From positions 186,001-250,000 of the forward strand of contig NZ_CP026949.1 of NCBI RefSeq assembly GCF_003065425.1: DNA of 64,000 nucleotides. Direction: 5' to 3'. Within the stretch, counting starts at the first letter, position 1. Each line of letters opens with the position of its first letter. The stretch is from Mycetocola zhujimingii. GTDB taxonomy: Bacteria; Actinomycetota; Actinomycetes; Actinomycetales; Microbacteriaceae. Below, piece by piece: positions 40,444-49,028 of this stretch. A program made the position numbers and the translations under genes. The notes beneath the pieces are model-generated. The model searched no databases. It was not told the origin of the DNA and saw nothing but the letters and a program-made list of their open reading frames with translations.

Positions 40444-42267
40444 ATGCGGAACTCATCGCTCGGGGCCATGCTCCGCTCACCGCTCGTGATCGTCGTCTCG
40501 GTAGTGCTCGTGTGGTTCATCGCCACCTTCCTGCTGTTCCCGAACATCAACCTGCTGGTGTCGACGTTCTTCCCCGGCGGCGAGTTCAGCGCCCGCGCTG
40601 TGGAGAAGCTCGTCAGCTCCGAGCGCGCCATGAAGAGCCTGTGGCACAGCTTCCTGCTCGCGATCACCCTCTCGGTGACGGTCAACGTGGTCGGCATCTT
40701 CATCGTGCTCGTCACGAAGTACTTCCAGATCAGGGGCGCCCGGGTGCTCTGGCTCGGATACGCCACCACCCTGATCTACGGCGGCATCGTGCTCGCCGCC
40801 GGCTACAACTTCATCTACGGCCGGTACGGGTTCATCACCAACGCCGTTCGCAACGTCTGGCCAGAGGTCGACCCGAACTGGTTCTCCGGCTTCTTTGCCG
40901 TCGTGCTCGTGATGACATTCGCGACGACAACGAACCACATGCTGTTCCTGTCGTCGTCACTCGCGAAGATCGATTACCAGACCATCGAAGCTGCACGGAA
41001 CATGGGAGCGTCGACCTGGCGCATCCTGTGGAAGATCGTTCTGCCGGCCCTTCGTCCGATGATCTTTGCGGTCACCGTGCTGACCTTCCTCACCGGCCTC
41101 GGCGCGCTCACCGCTCCGATCGTGCTCGGTGGCCCTGACTTCCAGACCATCGCACCGATGATCGTCACGTTCTCGAAGAGCACGAGTTCGCGCGACCTCG
41201 CGGCGCTTCTGGCGATCATCCTCGGTGTCGCAACGATCATCCTGCTCGCGGTGATGAACCGGGTCGAGAAGTCTGGCGTCTACTTCTCCGTCGCGAAGGT
41301 CGCGACCCCGCTGCAGAAGCAGCGGATCCCCAACCGCGCGGCGAACGTGATCGTCCACATCGTCGCCTACATCCTCTTCGTCATCTACGCGGCGCCGGTG
41401 CTGCTCATCGTGTTGTTCTCCTTCGTCGACTCCACCGCTGTGCTCACCGGGTCGATCACGCTCAGCTCATTCACCCTCGACAATTACGCCACGGTCTTCG
41501 GGACTCCCGCCGTGCTGCGGCCGTTCGTTGTGAGCGTCGTTTATAGCGCGCTTGCCGCATTCATCGTCGTTGGCGGGTTGCTGTTCGTCTCCCGGGTGAT
41601 CCAGAAATATCGCAACCCGGTGACATCCACTCTGGAATATCTGCTGCACATCCCGTGGATTCTCCCGACCATCCTGATCGCGCTCGCGCTCGTGATGACC
41701 TTCGATCGACCCAACCCGCTCATCGGCGGCCAGGTGCTCACCGGCACGGCCGTGCTTCTGCTCGTCGCCTACATCATCGTGAAGATCCCGTTCACGCTGC
41801 GGCTCCTCAAGGCGGCGTTCGCGTCGATCCCTGATTCACTCGAGGATGCCGCTCGCATCCTCGGTGCGAAGTCACTGTTCACCTTCCGCAAGGTGCTGTT
41901 CCCGCTCGTGATTCCGACGGCGGCTGCGATCACCGCGCTCAACTTCAACAGCCTGCTCGATGACTACGACGCCGCCGTCTTCCTCTATCACCCGCTGTAC
42001 GAGCCGCTCGGCATCGCCATCAAGGCGAGCACCGAGGGTGAGAACAATCTCGACTCCATGTCGATCACCTTCGTCTACACGGTGCTGCTCATGATCATCA
42101 TGGGCCTCACGATGTACCTGGTCTACGGCCGCTCGGCTGGCTCAAAGAAGCGCCGTACGCGTTTCAGCGTCATCGGTGGTCCTGCCGCGGCTGGCCCCGC
42201 TGCTCCCGGCACAGATGCTGCGGGCACGGATGCCGTGGTAACGGCTGGAGCAAATCCGCGTACCTGA
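40444..42267 (+). CDS. ABC transporter permease, two fused permease domains
   Basis: 607 residues with about 12 membrane spans: two binding-protein-dependent permease domains in one chain, as in FbpB/SfuB and phosphonate permeases. EAA loops are at IEAARNMGASTWRILWKIVL (first half) and LEDAARILGAKSLFTFRKVL (second half). The C-terminal ~35 residues are Ala/Gly/Pro-rich and probably cytoplasmic. It completes the importer. The 275 bases behind it contain a weak CCCC...GGGG/T-rich terminator-like stretch near 42280-42315 and no gene. Confidence 0.92.
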   Translation: MRNSSLGAMLRSPLVIVVSVVLVWFIATFLLFPNINLLVSTFFPGGEFSARAVEKLVSSERAMKSLWHSFLLAITLSVTVNVVGIFIVLVTKYFQIRGARVLWLGYATTLIYGGIVLAAGYNFIYGRYGFITNAVRNVWPEVDPNWFSGFFAVVLVMTFATTTNHMLFLSSSLAKIDYQTIEAARNMGASTWRILWKIVLPALRPMIFAVTVLTFLTGLGALTAPIVLGGPDFQTIAPMIVTFSKSTSSRDLAALLAIILGVATIILLAVMNRVEKSGVYFSVAKVATPLQKQRIPNRAANVIVHIVAYILFVIYAAPVLLIVLFSFVDSTAVLTGSITLSSFTLDNYATVFGTPAVLRPFVVSVVYSALAAFIVVGGLLFVSRVIQKYRNPVTSTLEYLLHIPWILPTILIALALVMTFDRPNPLIGGQVLTGTAVLLLVAYIIVKIPFTLRLLKAAFASIPDSLEDAARILGAKSLFTFRKVLFPLVIPTAAAITALNFNSLLDDYDAAVFLYHPLYEPLGIAIKASTEGENNLDSMSITFVYTVLLMIIMGLTMYLVYGRSAGSKKRRTRFSVIGGPAAAGPAAPGTDAAGTDAVVTAGANPRT

Positions 42268-42542
42268 CCGGCGCAAAACGCCCCCTGACCGAGGGGTAAC
42301 GCCGATTTTTCTGGATCCTGCGCAAAAATTGCGGGTTTCTTGCCCCGTTCAGGGGTCAATCCTGATGGAGCGCGTGGAGTGTAGTCCTGCGAGCGGAACA
42401 GTCCCTCGTCGTGTTGCCCGACCACCCGAGGTCGGCACACGGAGCGACCGTTCTGCGCTGCTGCGCTTACCCGATCGCACTGCGCAGACCGGAACGATGA
42501 CGCATTCCCGACATCAATCGGGGTGCGTGCAGGAAGGTTATT

Positions 42543-43403
42543 GTGAAGATTCACACCAAATTTATCGCTGGCTTCAACGCCAGCGTTCTCGTAGGAGCCG
42601 CCCTGGTGCTCTTCGCGGGAGCGGCACCAGCAACAGCTCACACCCCCAAGGTTGCTGCGACGTGCGACGGCGTGACAGTGGCACTTACCAACTATGGAGC
42701 GACAGCCAAAAACTCCGCCGAGGTGATCATCGACGGGGAAACCGTCGAAGACACGACCTTCGGCAAGGAGTTCATTGAGGAGTACGAGTTCGACGACAGG
42801 ACCGTGGCGCACAGCTACACGGTTGTCGTCGATGCACCCGGCACCGCTCACGACGTCGATACATCGGACGAGAGTGAGCCATGTCCTGCACCTGTACAGG
42901 AAGAGCCGCCGGTGGTTACGCCCCCGGTTGAAGAGCCTCCAGTGGTTGTCCCCGAGATGCCACAACCGAACGAGACGGTCACGTCCGTCGACGACGTCAA
43001 CTGCGACAGCAAGACCGTCACCACGACCACCACGACCGTGACCACGGGCTGGACGCTCGACGAGACGTCCAACACGTGGGTCAAGGCCGAGCCGGTGACC
43101 ACGGTGAAGGAAACCGTGCGGGACGCGACAGAGGGAGAATGCACTGTCGAGACTCCTCCGACGTCGGTGACACCGCCGGTCGAGGACACTCCTCCGACGC
43201 CCGCTTCGCCTCCGGTCGTTCCTCCAGCAGCGGTCACGCCTCCGGTAACTGTGCCGACGACCGCACCGGTCGACGACACCACCACCGTGTCTGACTCGCT
43301 CCCGGCCACCGGTTCCGACACGGCTTGGGCGATCCCGCTCGCGGGAGGCCTGCTCCTTGCCGGTGCCGCGCTGATGCTCGTGCGTCGTACACGCCGCGCC
43401 TAA
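42543..43403 (+). CDS. LPXTG-anchored cell-wall surface protein
   Basis: 286 residues. Signal peptide (VLVGAALVLFAGAAPATAH), a small globular region with cysteines (residues 35-120), long Pro/Val/Thr-rich spacers (VTPPVEEPPVVVPE; a Thr run TTTTTTVTTG), and a C-terminal sorting signal LPATGS, hydrophobic segment, RRTRRA. Sortase would link it to peptidoglycan. No catalytic motif; a structural or adhesive role is likely but unproven. GTG 42543 has AGGAAGG upstream. The sortase itself is not in the window. Confidence 0.88.
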   Translation: MKIHTKFIAGFNASVLVGAALVLFAGAAPATAHTPKVAATCDGVTVALTNYGATAKNSAEVIIDGETVEDTTFGKEFIEEYEFDDRTVAHSYTVVVDAPGTAHDVDTSDESEPCPAPVQEEPPVVTPPVEEPPVVVPEMPQPNETVTSVDDVNCDSKTVTTTTTTVTTGWTLDETSNTWVKAEPVTTVKETVRDATEGECTVETPPTSVTPPVEDTPPTPASPPVVPPAAVTPPVTVPTTAPVDDTTTVSDSLPATGSDTAWAIPLAGGLLLAGAALMLVRRTRRA

Positions 43404-43422
43404 GCACACAACTGAACGACAG

Positions 43423-43458
43423 GAACGGCCCGGGGAGCGAAAGCTCTCCGGGCCGTTC
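43423..43458. terminator. Bidirectional terminator
   Basis: GAACGGCCCGGGGAGC, GAAA loop, GCTCTCCGGGCCGTTC: 16-base arms with one G-U pair, between convergent genes. Confidence 0.85.
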
Positions 43459-43475
43459 TGCGTTTGTGTAGTGCG

Positions 43476-43892
43476 TTACTTCTGCTGACGCGCCTTCTCG
43501 TCGGCGAGGGCGCGCTGCCCGGCCTTCTTGTCGTTGATGCGGCTGTTCTCGGCACGCACTTCGGCCTGGGTGGCGCGCTCGGCCACGAGCCATGCCGGGG
43601 GAGCCTCAAGCAGCGCGGTGATCTCGGCCGTCGTGAGTGCGGCGTCGTTCATCTCGGCGCGAGCGAGACCGGACACAGAGACGCCGAGCTTGCGCGCGAC
43701 CTCGATGCGGGGGTGCGGGCCGTTCTTGCGGAGCTCGACGAGCCACTCCGGCGGTGAGGCGAGAAGCTCATTGAGCTGTTCGCGGGTGACCGGGTTTGAC
43801 CGGAATTCCTCGGGCGTTGCCGGCAGGTAGACGCCCAGCTTCTTAGCGGCCGTCTCCGGCTTCATCGTTTGGGGGGTCTTGTTCGTTGCCAT
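43476..43892 (-). CDS. DUF5997 family protein
   Basis: 138 residues, recognised by TMKPETAAKKLGVYLPATPEEF at the N terminus. Two repeated modules follow: PPEWLVELRKNGPHPRIEVARKLGVS and PPAWLVAERATQ. The repeated TREQLNELLASPPEWL/TTAEITALLEAPPAWL pattern and GVSVSGLARA look like small helical, perhaps DNA- or protein-binding units. In actinobacteria this family lies next to a LysR substrate-binding-domain protein, as here (divergent, 106 bases apart). Function unknown. TAAGCT ends 6 bases before ATG on the minus strand, suggesting a leaderless mRNA. Confidence 0.85.
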   Translation of the reverse strand: MATNKTPQTMKPETAAKKLGVYLPATPEEFRSNPVTREQLNELLASPPEWLVELRKNGPHPRIEVARKLGVSVSGLARAEMNDAALTTAEITALLEAPPAWLVAERATQAEVRAENSRINDKKAGQRALADEKARQQK

Positions 43893-43998
43893 GTTCCCAG
43901 CTTAACCGCCAACCGCCAGGGTGGAGCGCGGGAGGAGGCATCCGTAATACCCTGAACAGACCGCCGCACGCCGATGCGGTGGGGATGGAAGAGGACCG

Positions 43999-44769
43999 AT
44001 GGATGCTGCCGAGACGCCAGAACCGTCGTTCACCATAGCTTTTGTGCCTGGGGTGACGCTCGCCAAGTGGGCAACCGTCTGGCAGGAACGCCGCAAAGAT
44101 CTTCCGCTCGCCTTCGCGCCAACCGCCGAAACGGATGCCGTGAGCGTGCTTCACGAGAGAACCGCCGACGTCAGTTTCGTGCGGATGCCGGTGGACGACA
44201 CCGATCTCAGCCTGATCCCGCTGTACAGCGAGATCGCCGTCGTCGTTGTGCCCAAGGATCACGGCATCGCGAAGCTCGAATCGGTGACGGTGGCCGACCT
44301 TGCCGATGAACACCTGCTGCAGGACCCGGACGACGTGCCCGAGTGGCGTGACGTCGCGACCGAGCTGAGCGACGGAACCCGTCGGCCGTTGCCGGAGATG
44401 CGGTCGGTCGAGGACGCGATCGAGCTTGTTGCCGCCGGAGTTGGAATTGTCATCGTGCCGCAGTCCGTCGCGCGGTTGTACGGACGGAAGGATGTCGTCG
44501 CTCGCCCCGTGACAGACGTCGCCGAGACCCGGATCGGGCTGGCGTGGCTCGCCGAGGAGACGACCCCGGATATCGAGGACTTCGTCGGTGTGGTTCGGGG
44601 GAGGACCGCGCGGTCGTCTCGCGCCCCGCAGGAGGAGCCGGAGAAGGCTCCTCCGAAGGAGCGCAAGCCGCAGCAGAAGCCCAAGGCGAAGCCGTTTACC
44701 CCGCGCCAGGGCCGGGCCCCGAAGAAGCTGGGCAAGGGCCGCAACCGGGGTCGCGGCGGACGCTCCTAA
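43999..44769 (+). CDS. LysR substrate-binding-domain protein without a DNA-binding domain
   Basis: 256 residues. Residues 10-200 form the LysR effector-binding fold (FTIAFVPGVTLAKWATVWQE, DVSFVRMPVD, AVVVPKDHGIAKLESVTVAD, VEDAIELVAAGVGIVIVPQS). There is no helix-turn-helix at the N terminus. The C-terminal ~55 residues are extremely basic and Pro/Lys/Arg-rich (KPKAKPFTPRQGRAPKKLGK), perhaps binding nucleic acid. Inference: works with the divergent DUF5997 protein, which might supply the missing DNA-binding half. AGAGGA precedes ATG. Confidence 0.85.
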   Translation: MDAAETPEPSFTIAFVPGVTLAKWATVWQERRKDLPLAFAPTAETDAVSVLHERTADVSFVRMPVDDTDLSLIPLYSEIAVVVVPKDHGIAKLESVTVADLADEHLLQDPDDVPEWRDVATELSDGTRRPLPEMRSVEDAIELVAAGVGIVIVPQSVARLYGRKDVVARPVTDVAETRIGLAWLAEETTPDIEDFVGVVRGRTARSSRAPQEEPEKAPPKERKPQQKPKAKPFTPRQGRAPKKLGKGRNRGRGGRS

Positions 44770-44775
44770 CCAGCG

Positions 44776-45861
44776 CTAGGCAACCGTCGTGCCGAAAGCC
44801 AGCCCCAGCAGGTAGGTGATCGCGGCGGCTCCATAGCCGATCGCGAGCTGACGCAACGCGCGCTTGAGCGGCGACGCTCCGGACAGCACGCCGACGATGG
44901 CGCCGGTCATCAGCAGCGCGATGCCAACGAGGACAGCGGCAACAGCAACGGCGGCGAGACCCGTCAGCCCGAACAGGTACGGGAGCACGGGGATGATCGC
45001 GCCAGAGGCGAAGAACAGGAAGCTCGAGAGCGCGGCGCCCCGTGCGGAGCCGATCGAGTCGCCCGGCTGGGCAGACAGGGTGCCGGTGTCGAGCCCGACA
45101 TGCACGCAGTCGAGGTTGTTGAGCACCTCGTGCGCATGCTCAGCGGCCTGCTGGGGTGCCATCCCGCGCACCCGATAGACATACTGCAGCTCGTTCGCGT
45201 TGACGTCGAGCTGGGGGAGCACCTGTCTGGCGGACGGGTCAGGCGTCGTCGAGTCAAGCAGTTCGCGCTGCGAGCGGACGGAGACATACTCACCAGCGGC
45301 CATCGACAGTGCACCGGCGAGTAACCCGGCAACACCCGCGGCGAGCACGACACCGGTGCCGACGCCGGTCGCGCTCATGCCGAGCACGAGTGCGAGGTTG
45401 GAGACCAGGCCGTCGTTCGCTCCGAAGACAGCGGCGCGGAACGTTCCCGACATGTTGTTGCGGCCCCGGGCCGCCAGCCCGCGCACGATTTCGGTGTGCA
45501 GTCGTTCGTCAGCCGCCATCGCGTCTGTGGCATCGGCATCCGCTTCATAGGGCGATCGCGACTCGGTGCGCTGCATCAGGGCGAGTACGAAGACCGAGCC
45601 GAAGCGTTTCGCGAAGAAGCCGAGCAGTCTGGTGCGAAGCGCCGTGCGGGTTGGTTCGTTTGCGTGCTCGCCGAGCAGGTCGATCCAGTGGGCTTCGTGG
45701 CGGCGCTCGGCTTCGACGAGGCCGAGAAGGATCGCCTTCTCCTCGCCGGTGCGACGACTGGCGAGTTCACTGTAGACGGATGCTTCGGCGCGTTCGTCGG
45801 CAAGGTACTGCCGCCATCGTTTGATATCGGATGCCGTCGGTGCGTTGCGGGGTTCGGTCAC
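44776..45861 (-). CDS. Ferritin-like/VIT1-CCC1 fusion metal exporter (MbfA-like)
   Basis: 361 residues. An N-terminal ferritin-like helical domain (residues 10-120; RWRQYLADERAEASVYSELA, LGLVEAERRHEAHWIDLL, with E-x-x-H-type ligands) is fused to a VIT1/CCC1 transporter domain with five spans (FRAAVFGANDGLVSNLALVLGM; ALSMAAGEYVSVRSQRELL). Related MbfA proteins export iron and VIT1 proteins move Fe2+/Mn2+. Here the gene carries a Mn2+-type riboswitch in its leader, so manganese export is the better guess. GTG 45861 has AGGAG 7 bases upstream. Convergent with the LysR-domain gene, with 6 bases between. Confidence 0.88.
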   Translation of the reverse strand: MTEPRNAPTASDIKRWRQYLADERAEASVYSELASRRTGEEKAILLGLVEAERRHEAHWIDLLGEHANEPTRTALRTRLLGFFAKRFGSVFVLALMQRTESRSPYEADADATDAMAADERLHTEIVRGLAARGRNNMSGTFRAAVFGANDGLVSNLALVLGMSATGVGTGVVLAAGVAGLLAGALSMAAGEYVSVRSQRELLDSTTPDPSARQVLPQLDVNANELQYVYRVRGMAPQQAAEHAHEVLNNLDCVHVGLDTGTLSAQPGDSIGSARGAALSSFLFFASGAIIPVLPYLFGLTGLAAVAVAAVLVGIALLMTGAIVGVLSGASPLKRALRQLAIGYGAAAITYLLGLAFGTTVA

Positions 45862-45907
45862 GGTAGTGCTCCTGAATCGGGTGACCGACGATTCCAGGGT
45901 GCGGAAA

Positions 45908-46054
45908 CTTCGGCCATCGTTGAGATGTGGCCGAAGGTCTCGCTCGCCCGCAGTGTGCGGGTGGGCTGCCGGGTCGAAAGACCAGTGTGTCGACAGACCG
46001 CGTCGCCGTTTCTGGAGTGAAGCGGCGGTGGGAACTACTCCCCTTCGCTGGGAG
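45908..46054 (-). promoter_or_regulatory. yybP-ykoY (Mn2+-sensing) riboswitch
   Basis: Read on the minus strand, GCGAAGGGGAGTAG (from about 46050) starts the aptamer and GAGCGAGACCTTCGGCC (to 45929) ends it, the two hallmark blocks of the yybP-ykoY class. GAAGG/CCTTC closes P1. CTTCGGCC at the aptamer end can instead pair with GGCCGAAG 13 bases further (45908-45915) followed by TTT. The two pairings exclude each other, as expected for an expression platform switched by Mn2+ binding. Confidence 0.8.
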
Positions 46055-46134
46055 AGAGTCTACCCCAGCGAGTTCTGCGGGATCGGGGTTGGCGGGGCAT
46101 CACCCCGGCGCACTTTCAACGTACGCTCATAGGT

Positions 46135-46386
46135 ATGGCACGAAGCAAGAAGAAGCGGCCGAGCATCAGGGAATCCGGCGGCTTCACCAACTGGCTCAAC
46201 AATTCGCTGCGGCCGTACATCGGGCCGCCACCTCTCGGCCCATACAACGAAGAGCCGCTGCCCCCTGCCTCTGGTTCCGCCTGTCCGCTCTGCGGTCGAC
46301 CTATGTCTGAGCACGTCGTCGACCGCAGCGGTGAGCGCACCCAGCTGTACTGTCCGACCCGTCAGGACGAGTCGACCAGCACGTAG
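46135..46386 (+). CDS. Small zinc-ribbon-like hypothetical protein
   Basis: 83 residues, basic start (ARSKKKRPSIRESGGF), a Pro-rich middle (IGPPPLGPYNEEPLPP) and a CPLCGRPMSEH motif. The later CPT and His could complete a Zn site. Not a named family that I can identify. The codon pattern is typical of the genome and a strong terminator follows at once, supporting a real gene. Divergent from the riboswitch-controlled exporter; no functional claim. Confidence 0.7.
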   Translation: MARSKKKRPSIRESGGFTNWLNNSLRPYIGPPPLGPYNEEPLPPASGSACPLCGRPMSEHVVDRSGERTQLYCPTRQDESTST

Positions 46387-46397
46387 AACATGCAGAA

Positions 46398-46436
46398 CGG
46401 ATGCCATCCCGCTTGCGTGCGGGATGGCATCCGTTT
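46398..46436. terminator. Terminator of the zinc-ribbon gene
   Basis: CGGATGCCATCCCGC/GCGGGATGGCATCCG with a short loop, then TTT. It also serves the convergent marR gene. Confidence 0.85.
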
Positions 46437-46467
46437 CTGAAGTGGTGGCGTCTGAAGCGCCGCCCGG

Positions 46468-46968
46468 TCAGTCCGTGGAGGGGCCCTCGTCGTTCCGGTG
46501 ATCGATCGCCGCGGTGAGGCGTTCGAGCTGTGCGGCGAAGCCCTCGAGTTCGTCAACCTCCCACTCCGTCAGGAGCGCGTGGGTGATCGACTTGCCGGAA
46601 GGATTGACGGCGCGCATGCGGCGCACGCCCTCCTCGGTGAGTACGAGGAACCGCGCGCGGCCGTCGGAGGGATCGGTGCGCGTTTCGACCAGCCCGAGTT
46701 CTTCGAGCTGGCGGATGTGCCTGCTCACGACACTGCGGTCAACGACGAGACGTTCCGCGGCGACGCCCGCCTGGACGGAGCCGCAGTGTTCGATCAGTCG
46801 AAGAAGCTGAAAGCCCGCCGGGGGAAGGCTCGGGTCGATCGCAGTTGCCGCGTTCTTCAGGACGAGCTGAAGTCGACGTGACAGGGCACCCATGCTGACT
46901 TCCACTGCCCCGATGGCCGCGGAGTGCCTGCCGGGCTCGGGGGTCCCGCCAGTCAGGCTGTCGGTCAT
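46468..46968 (-). CDS. MarR-family regulator of the emrB-type efflux operon
   Basis: 166 residues. Winged helix-turn-helix with GFQLLRLIEHCGSVQAGVAAE, RLVVDRSVVSRHIRQLEELG (recognition helix) and VETRTDPSDGRARFLVLTE (wing, D-x-R). Second gene of an operon: its ATG overlaps the end of the efflux gene by 4 bases. The tandem palindromic sites over the operon promoter at 48745-48788 are the likely target, giving autoregulation and drug-induced derepression. Confidence 0.88.
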   Translation of the reverse strand: MTDSLTGGTPEPGRHSAAIGAVEVSMGALSRRLQLVLKNAATAIDPSLPPAGFQLLRLIEHCGSVQAGVAAERLVVDRSVVSRHIRQLEELGLVETRTDPSDGRARFLVLTEEGVRRMRAVNPSGKSITHALLTEWEVDELEGFAAQLERLTAAIDHRNDEGPSTD

Positions 46969-48716
46969 CTCGACTGCACCGGCGTCGTGGTGTCGTCGTC
47001 GTCCGCCCTGGCCGCGGTAATCGGACCGGTGACCGGATGCGAGAGGCCCACGGGTGGCAGCGCCACACTCGCCGTCGAGACATCGATGAGGATGTCACTG
47101 GCGTCGTCACGGTCGTGCGACTTACCGACGGGCTGCTTCTTCAACTGCACGGCGTTGAGCTTACCGAGCGGGGCGTTCGGAATGAAGATCGTCGCGATGA
47201 GTGTGACGAGGGTGAGCGGAACCGCGCAGAGGAAGACGAAGCCAACTCCACTGCCGTATGCACTCTCGACGACGGTCTGCAGCACTTCGGGCAGCTGGTT
47301 GATCTGTGGAATCGTGCCGCTGCCGAGGTACGTTCCGGCGAGAGCCTGGTCTGCCGGCGCGAGGGCAGCGATGTTCTCCTTGATGCTCTGCGCGACGACG
47401 GTGCCGAGCACCGAGCCGAGTACGGAGACGCCGACGGTGCCGCCGAGGCTGCGGAAGAAGGTGACGGCGCTCGTGGCGACGCCGAGGTTGCGAACCTCGA
47501 TCGTGTTCTGAACCACGAGGACGAGGTTCTGCATCAGCATGCCGAGACCGGCGCCCAGAACTGCCATGTAGATGCCGACGAGGACGAGGTTGGTGTCGTA
47601 ATGGAGAGTGCCGAGGAGGACAGAGCCGATGACAGTGAGAACCGCGCCCGTCACCATGATTGCCTTCCACTTGCCGCGACGGCTGATCATGCCACCGAAG
47701 ATCGTCGAGGAGATGAGCAGGCCGGCCATCATCGGGATGGTGAGCAGGCCGGACTCCGTCGGAGTGGCTCCCCGGGCGAGCTGCATGTACTGCGCGAGGA
47801 AGACTGACGTGCCGAACATGGAGACGCCGACCGAGATGCTGGCGATCACGGAGAGCGTGAACGTGCGGTTCTTGAACATGCCGAGAGGGATGATCGGTTC
47901 AGCCGACTTGAGCTCAACGATGACAGCGCCGACCAGCAGGATGACCGACCCGAGCACCATCAGGAGGCTGGGTACTGAAATCCAGTCGAACTGTGTGCCG
48001 GCGAGCGAGACCCAGATCAGGAGGAGCGAAACGCCTGCGGCGATGAGGATCGCGCCGAGGTAGTCGATGTGAACCTTGCGCTTCGGCTGCTTGGGCAGGT
48101 GGAGCGTGCGCTGCAGGAGGACGATTGCAACGATCGCAATGGGCAACGCGATGAAGAAGTTCCAGCGCCAGCCGAGGGCATCCGTCACCAGACCGCCGAG
48201 GAGCGGGCCGCCGACCGTGCCAACGGCCATGACGCCGCCGAAGAGGCCGGCGTACTTGCCACGGTCGCGGGGGCTGATGATGTCGGCCATGATGATCTGG
48301 CTGAGCGCGGCGAGCCCGCCGCCGCCGAGGCCCTGAAGCACTCGGAAGAGAATGAGGGTGTCGGTGTTCTGGGAGAAACCGGCCGCCGCTGAACCAATGA
48401 CGAAGAGGCCGAGCGAGAGCTGGATGAGCAGCTTGCGGTTGAAGAGATCAGCGAACTTTCCCCACAGCGGGGTGGAGACGGTCGTTGCCAGGAGGGTCGA
48501 GGTCACGACCCAGGTGTAAGCCGACTGATCGCCCTTGAGCTCAGAGATGATGAGGGGGAGGGATGTCGCGACGACAGTTCCGGCGAGGATCGACACGAAC
48601 ATGCCCAGAAGCAGGCCCGAGAGGGCTTCGAGTACCTGACGGTGGGTCATGGTGCCGTCGGCGGAAGCGGTCCGTTGTGGTTTTTTCGGTGCGGATGACC
48701 GTGAAGCTCGAGGCAT
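46965..48716 (-). CDS. DHA2-type MFS multidrug efflux transporter (EmrB/QacA)
   Basis: 583 residues with 14 predicted spans. Motif A reads LWGKFADLFNRKLLIQ, LQGLGGGGLAALSQIIMADI is the antiporter motif C/D region, and a large loop lies between spans 13 and 14 (residues ~440-480). The family exports hydrophobic drugs by proton antiport. ATG 48716 has AGGAG 5 bases upstream. The tail after the last span is ~80 residues, cytoplasmic and acidic. Promoter GTGACA-17-TATAGT and tandem operators lie upstream; marR follows. Confidence 0.92.
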   Translation of the reverse strand: MPRASRSSAPKKPQRTASADGTMTHRQVLEALSGLLLGMFVSILAGTVVATSLPLIISELKGDQSAYTWVVTSTLLATTVSTPLWGKFADLFNRKLLIQLSLGLFVIGSAAAGFSQNTDTLILFRVLQGLGGGGLAALSQIIMADIISPRDRGKYAGLFGGVMAVGTVGGPLLGGLVTDALGWRWNFFIALPIAIVAIVLLQRTLHLPKQPKRKVHIDYLGAILIAAGVSLLLIWVSLAGTQFDWISVPSLLMVLGSVILLVGAVIVELKSAEPIIPLGMFKNRTFTLSVIASISVGVSMFGTSVFLAQYMQLARGATPTESGLLTIPMMAGLLISSTIFGGMISRRGKWKAIMVTGAVLTVIGSVLLGTLHYDTNLVLVGIYMAVLGAGLGMLMQNLVLVVQNTIEVRNLGVATSAVTFFRSLGGTVGVSVLGSVLGTVVAQSIKENIAALAPADQALAGTYLGSGTIPQINQLPEVLQTVVESAYGSGVGFVFLCAVPLTLVTLIATIFIPNAPLGKLNAVQLKKQPVGKSHDRDDASDILIDVSTASVALPPVGLSHPVTGPITAARADDDDTTTPVQSR

Positions 48717-48744
48717 GTGACTCCTGATGACGCGGAAAAGCTTT

Positions 48745-48788
48745 GTTGACAAACATCAACTATAACATTGACAAACGTCAACTATAAC
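48745..48788. promoter_or_regulatory. Tandem 22-base operators of the efflux operon
   Basis: Two adjoining 22-base direct repeats (48745-48766 and 48767-48788) match at 20 of 22 positions. Each has TTGACAAACRTCAA with GTTGA/TCAAC arms (first copy perfect), then CTATAAC. The -10 element TATAGT lies in the second copy on the minus strand, so binding would block polymerase. Confidence 0.75.
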
Positions 48789-48809
48789 CCCGGCTAAGGG
48801 TTCTGTCAC
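48781..48809 (-). promoter_or_regulatory. Promoter of the efflux operon
   Basis: GTGACA (48809-48804), 17-base spacer, TATAGT (48786-48781) on the minus strand. Confidence 0.6.
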
Positions 48810-48904
48810 CTTGCAGCGGGTGCGTCGATTGGCGCCGAGCCGCCGGGTCATGTAGTCTCTAATACGGCCTGCGGAGCGAGAGATTGTCTCCCGGCCAAGC
48901 CCAT

Positions 48905-48977
48905 GCGCCCGTAGCTCAACGGATAGAGCATCTGACTACGGATCAGAAGGTTGGGGGTTCGAATCCCTTCGGGCGCA
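48905..48977 (+). tRNA. tRNA-Arg (anticodon ACG)
   Basis: Acceptor stem GCGCCCG/CGGGCGC, anticodon stem TCTGA/TCAGA with loop CTACGGA (ACG), T-loop GTTCGAATC. CCA is not encoded, unlike in the two tRNA-Ser genes. It stands at the left edge of the putative island. Confidence 0.95.
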
Positions 48978-48983
48978 CGGTAT

Positions 48984-49028
48984 GCCCCGGAAAGACGCCG
49001 ATTACGGCTGTCTCTCCGGGGCTCTTTC
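48984..49028 (+). terminator. Terminator of tRNA-Arg
   Basis: GCCCCGGA...TCCGGGGC stem with a ~23-base interior and CTCTTTC tail. The rest of 49029-49181 holds no gene that I can see. Confidence 0.65.

Noticed and set aside
42268-42542. Possible small RNA or riboswitch before the LPXTG gene
   Set aside because: Only weak, short inverted repeats are visible; no known riboswitch signature.
42123-43409. 428-codon minus-strand frame opposite the LPXTG gene
   Set aside because: The plus strand has signal peptide, LPATGS, a membrane anchor and a ribosome site; the minus frame is Arg/His/Gly-rich without motifs.
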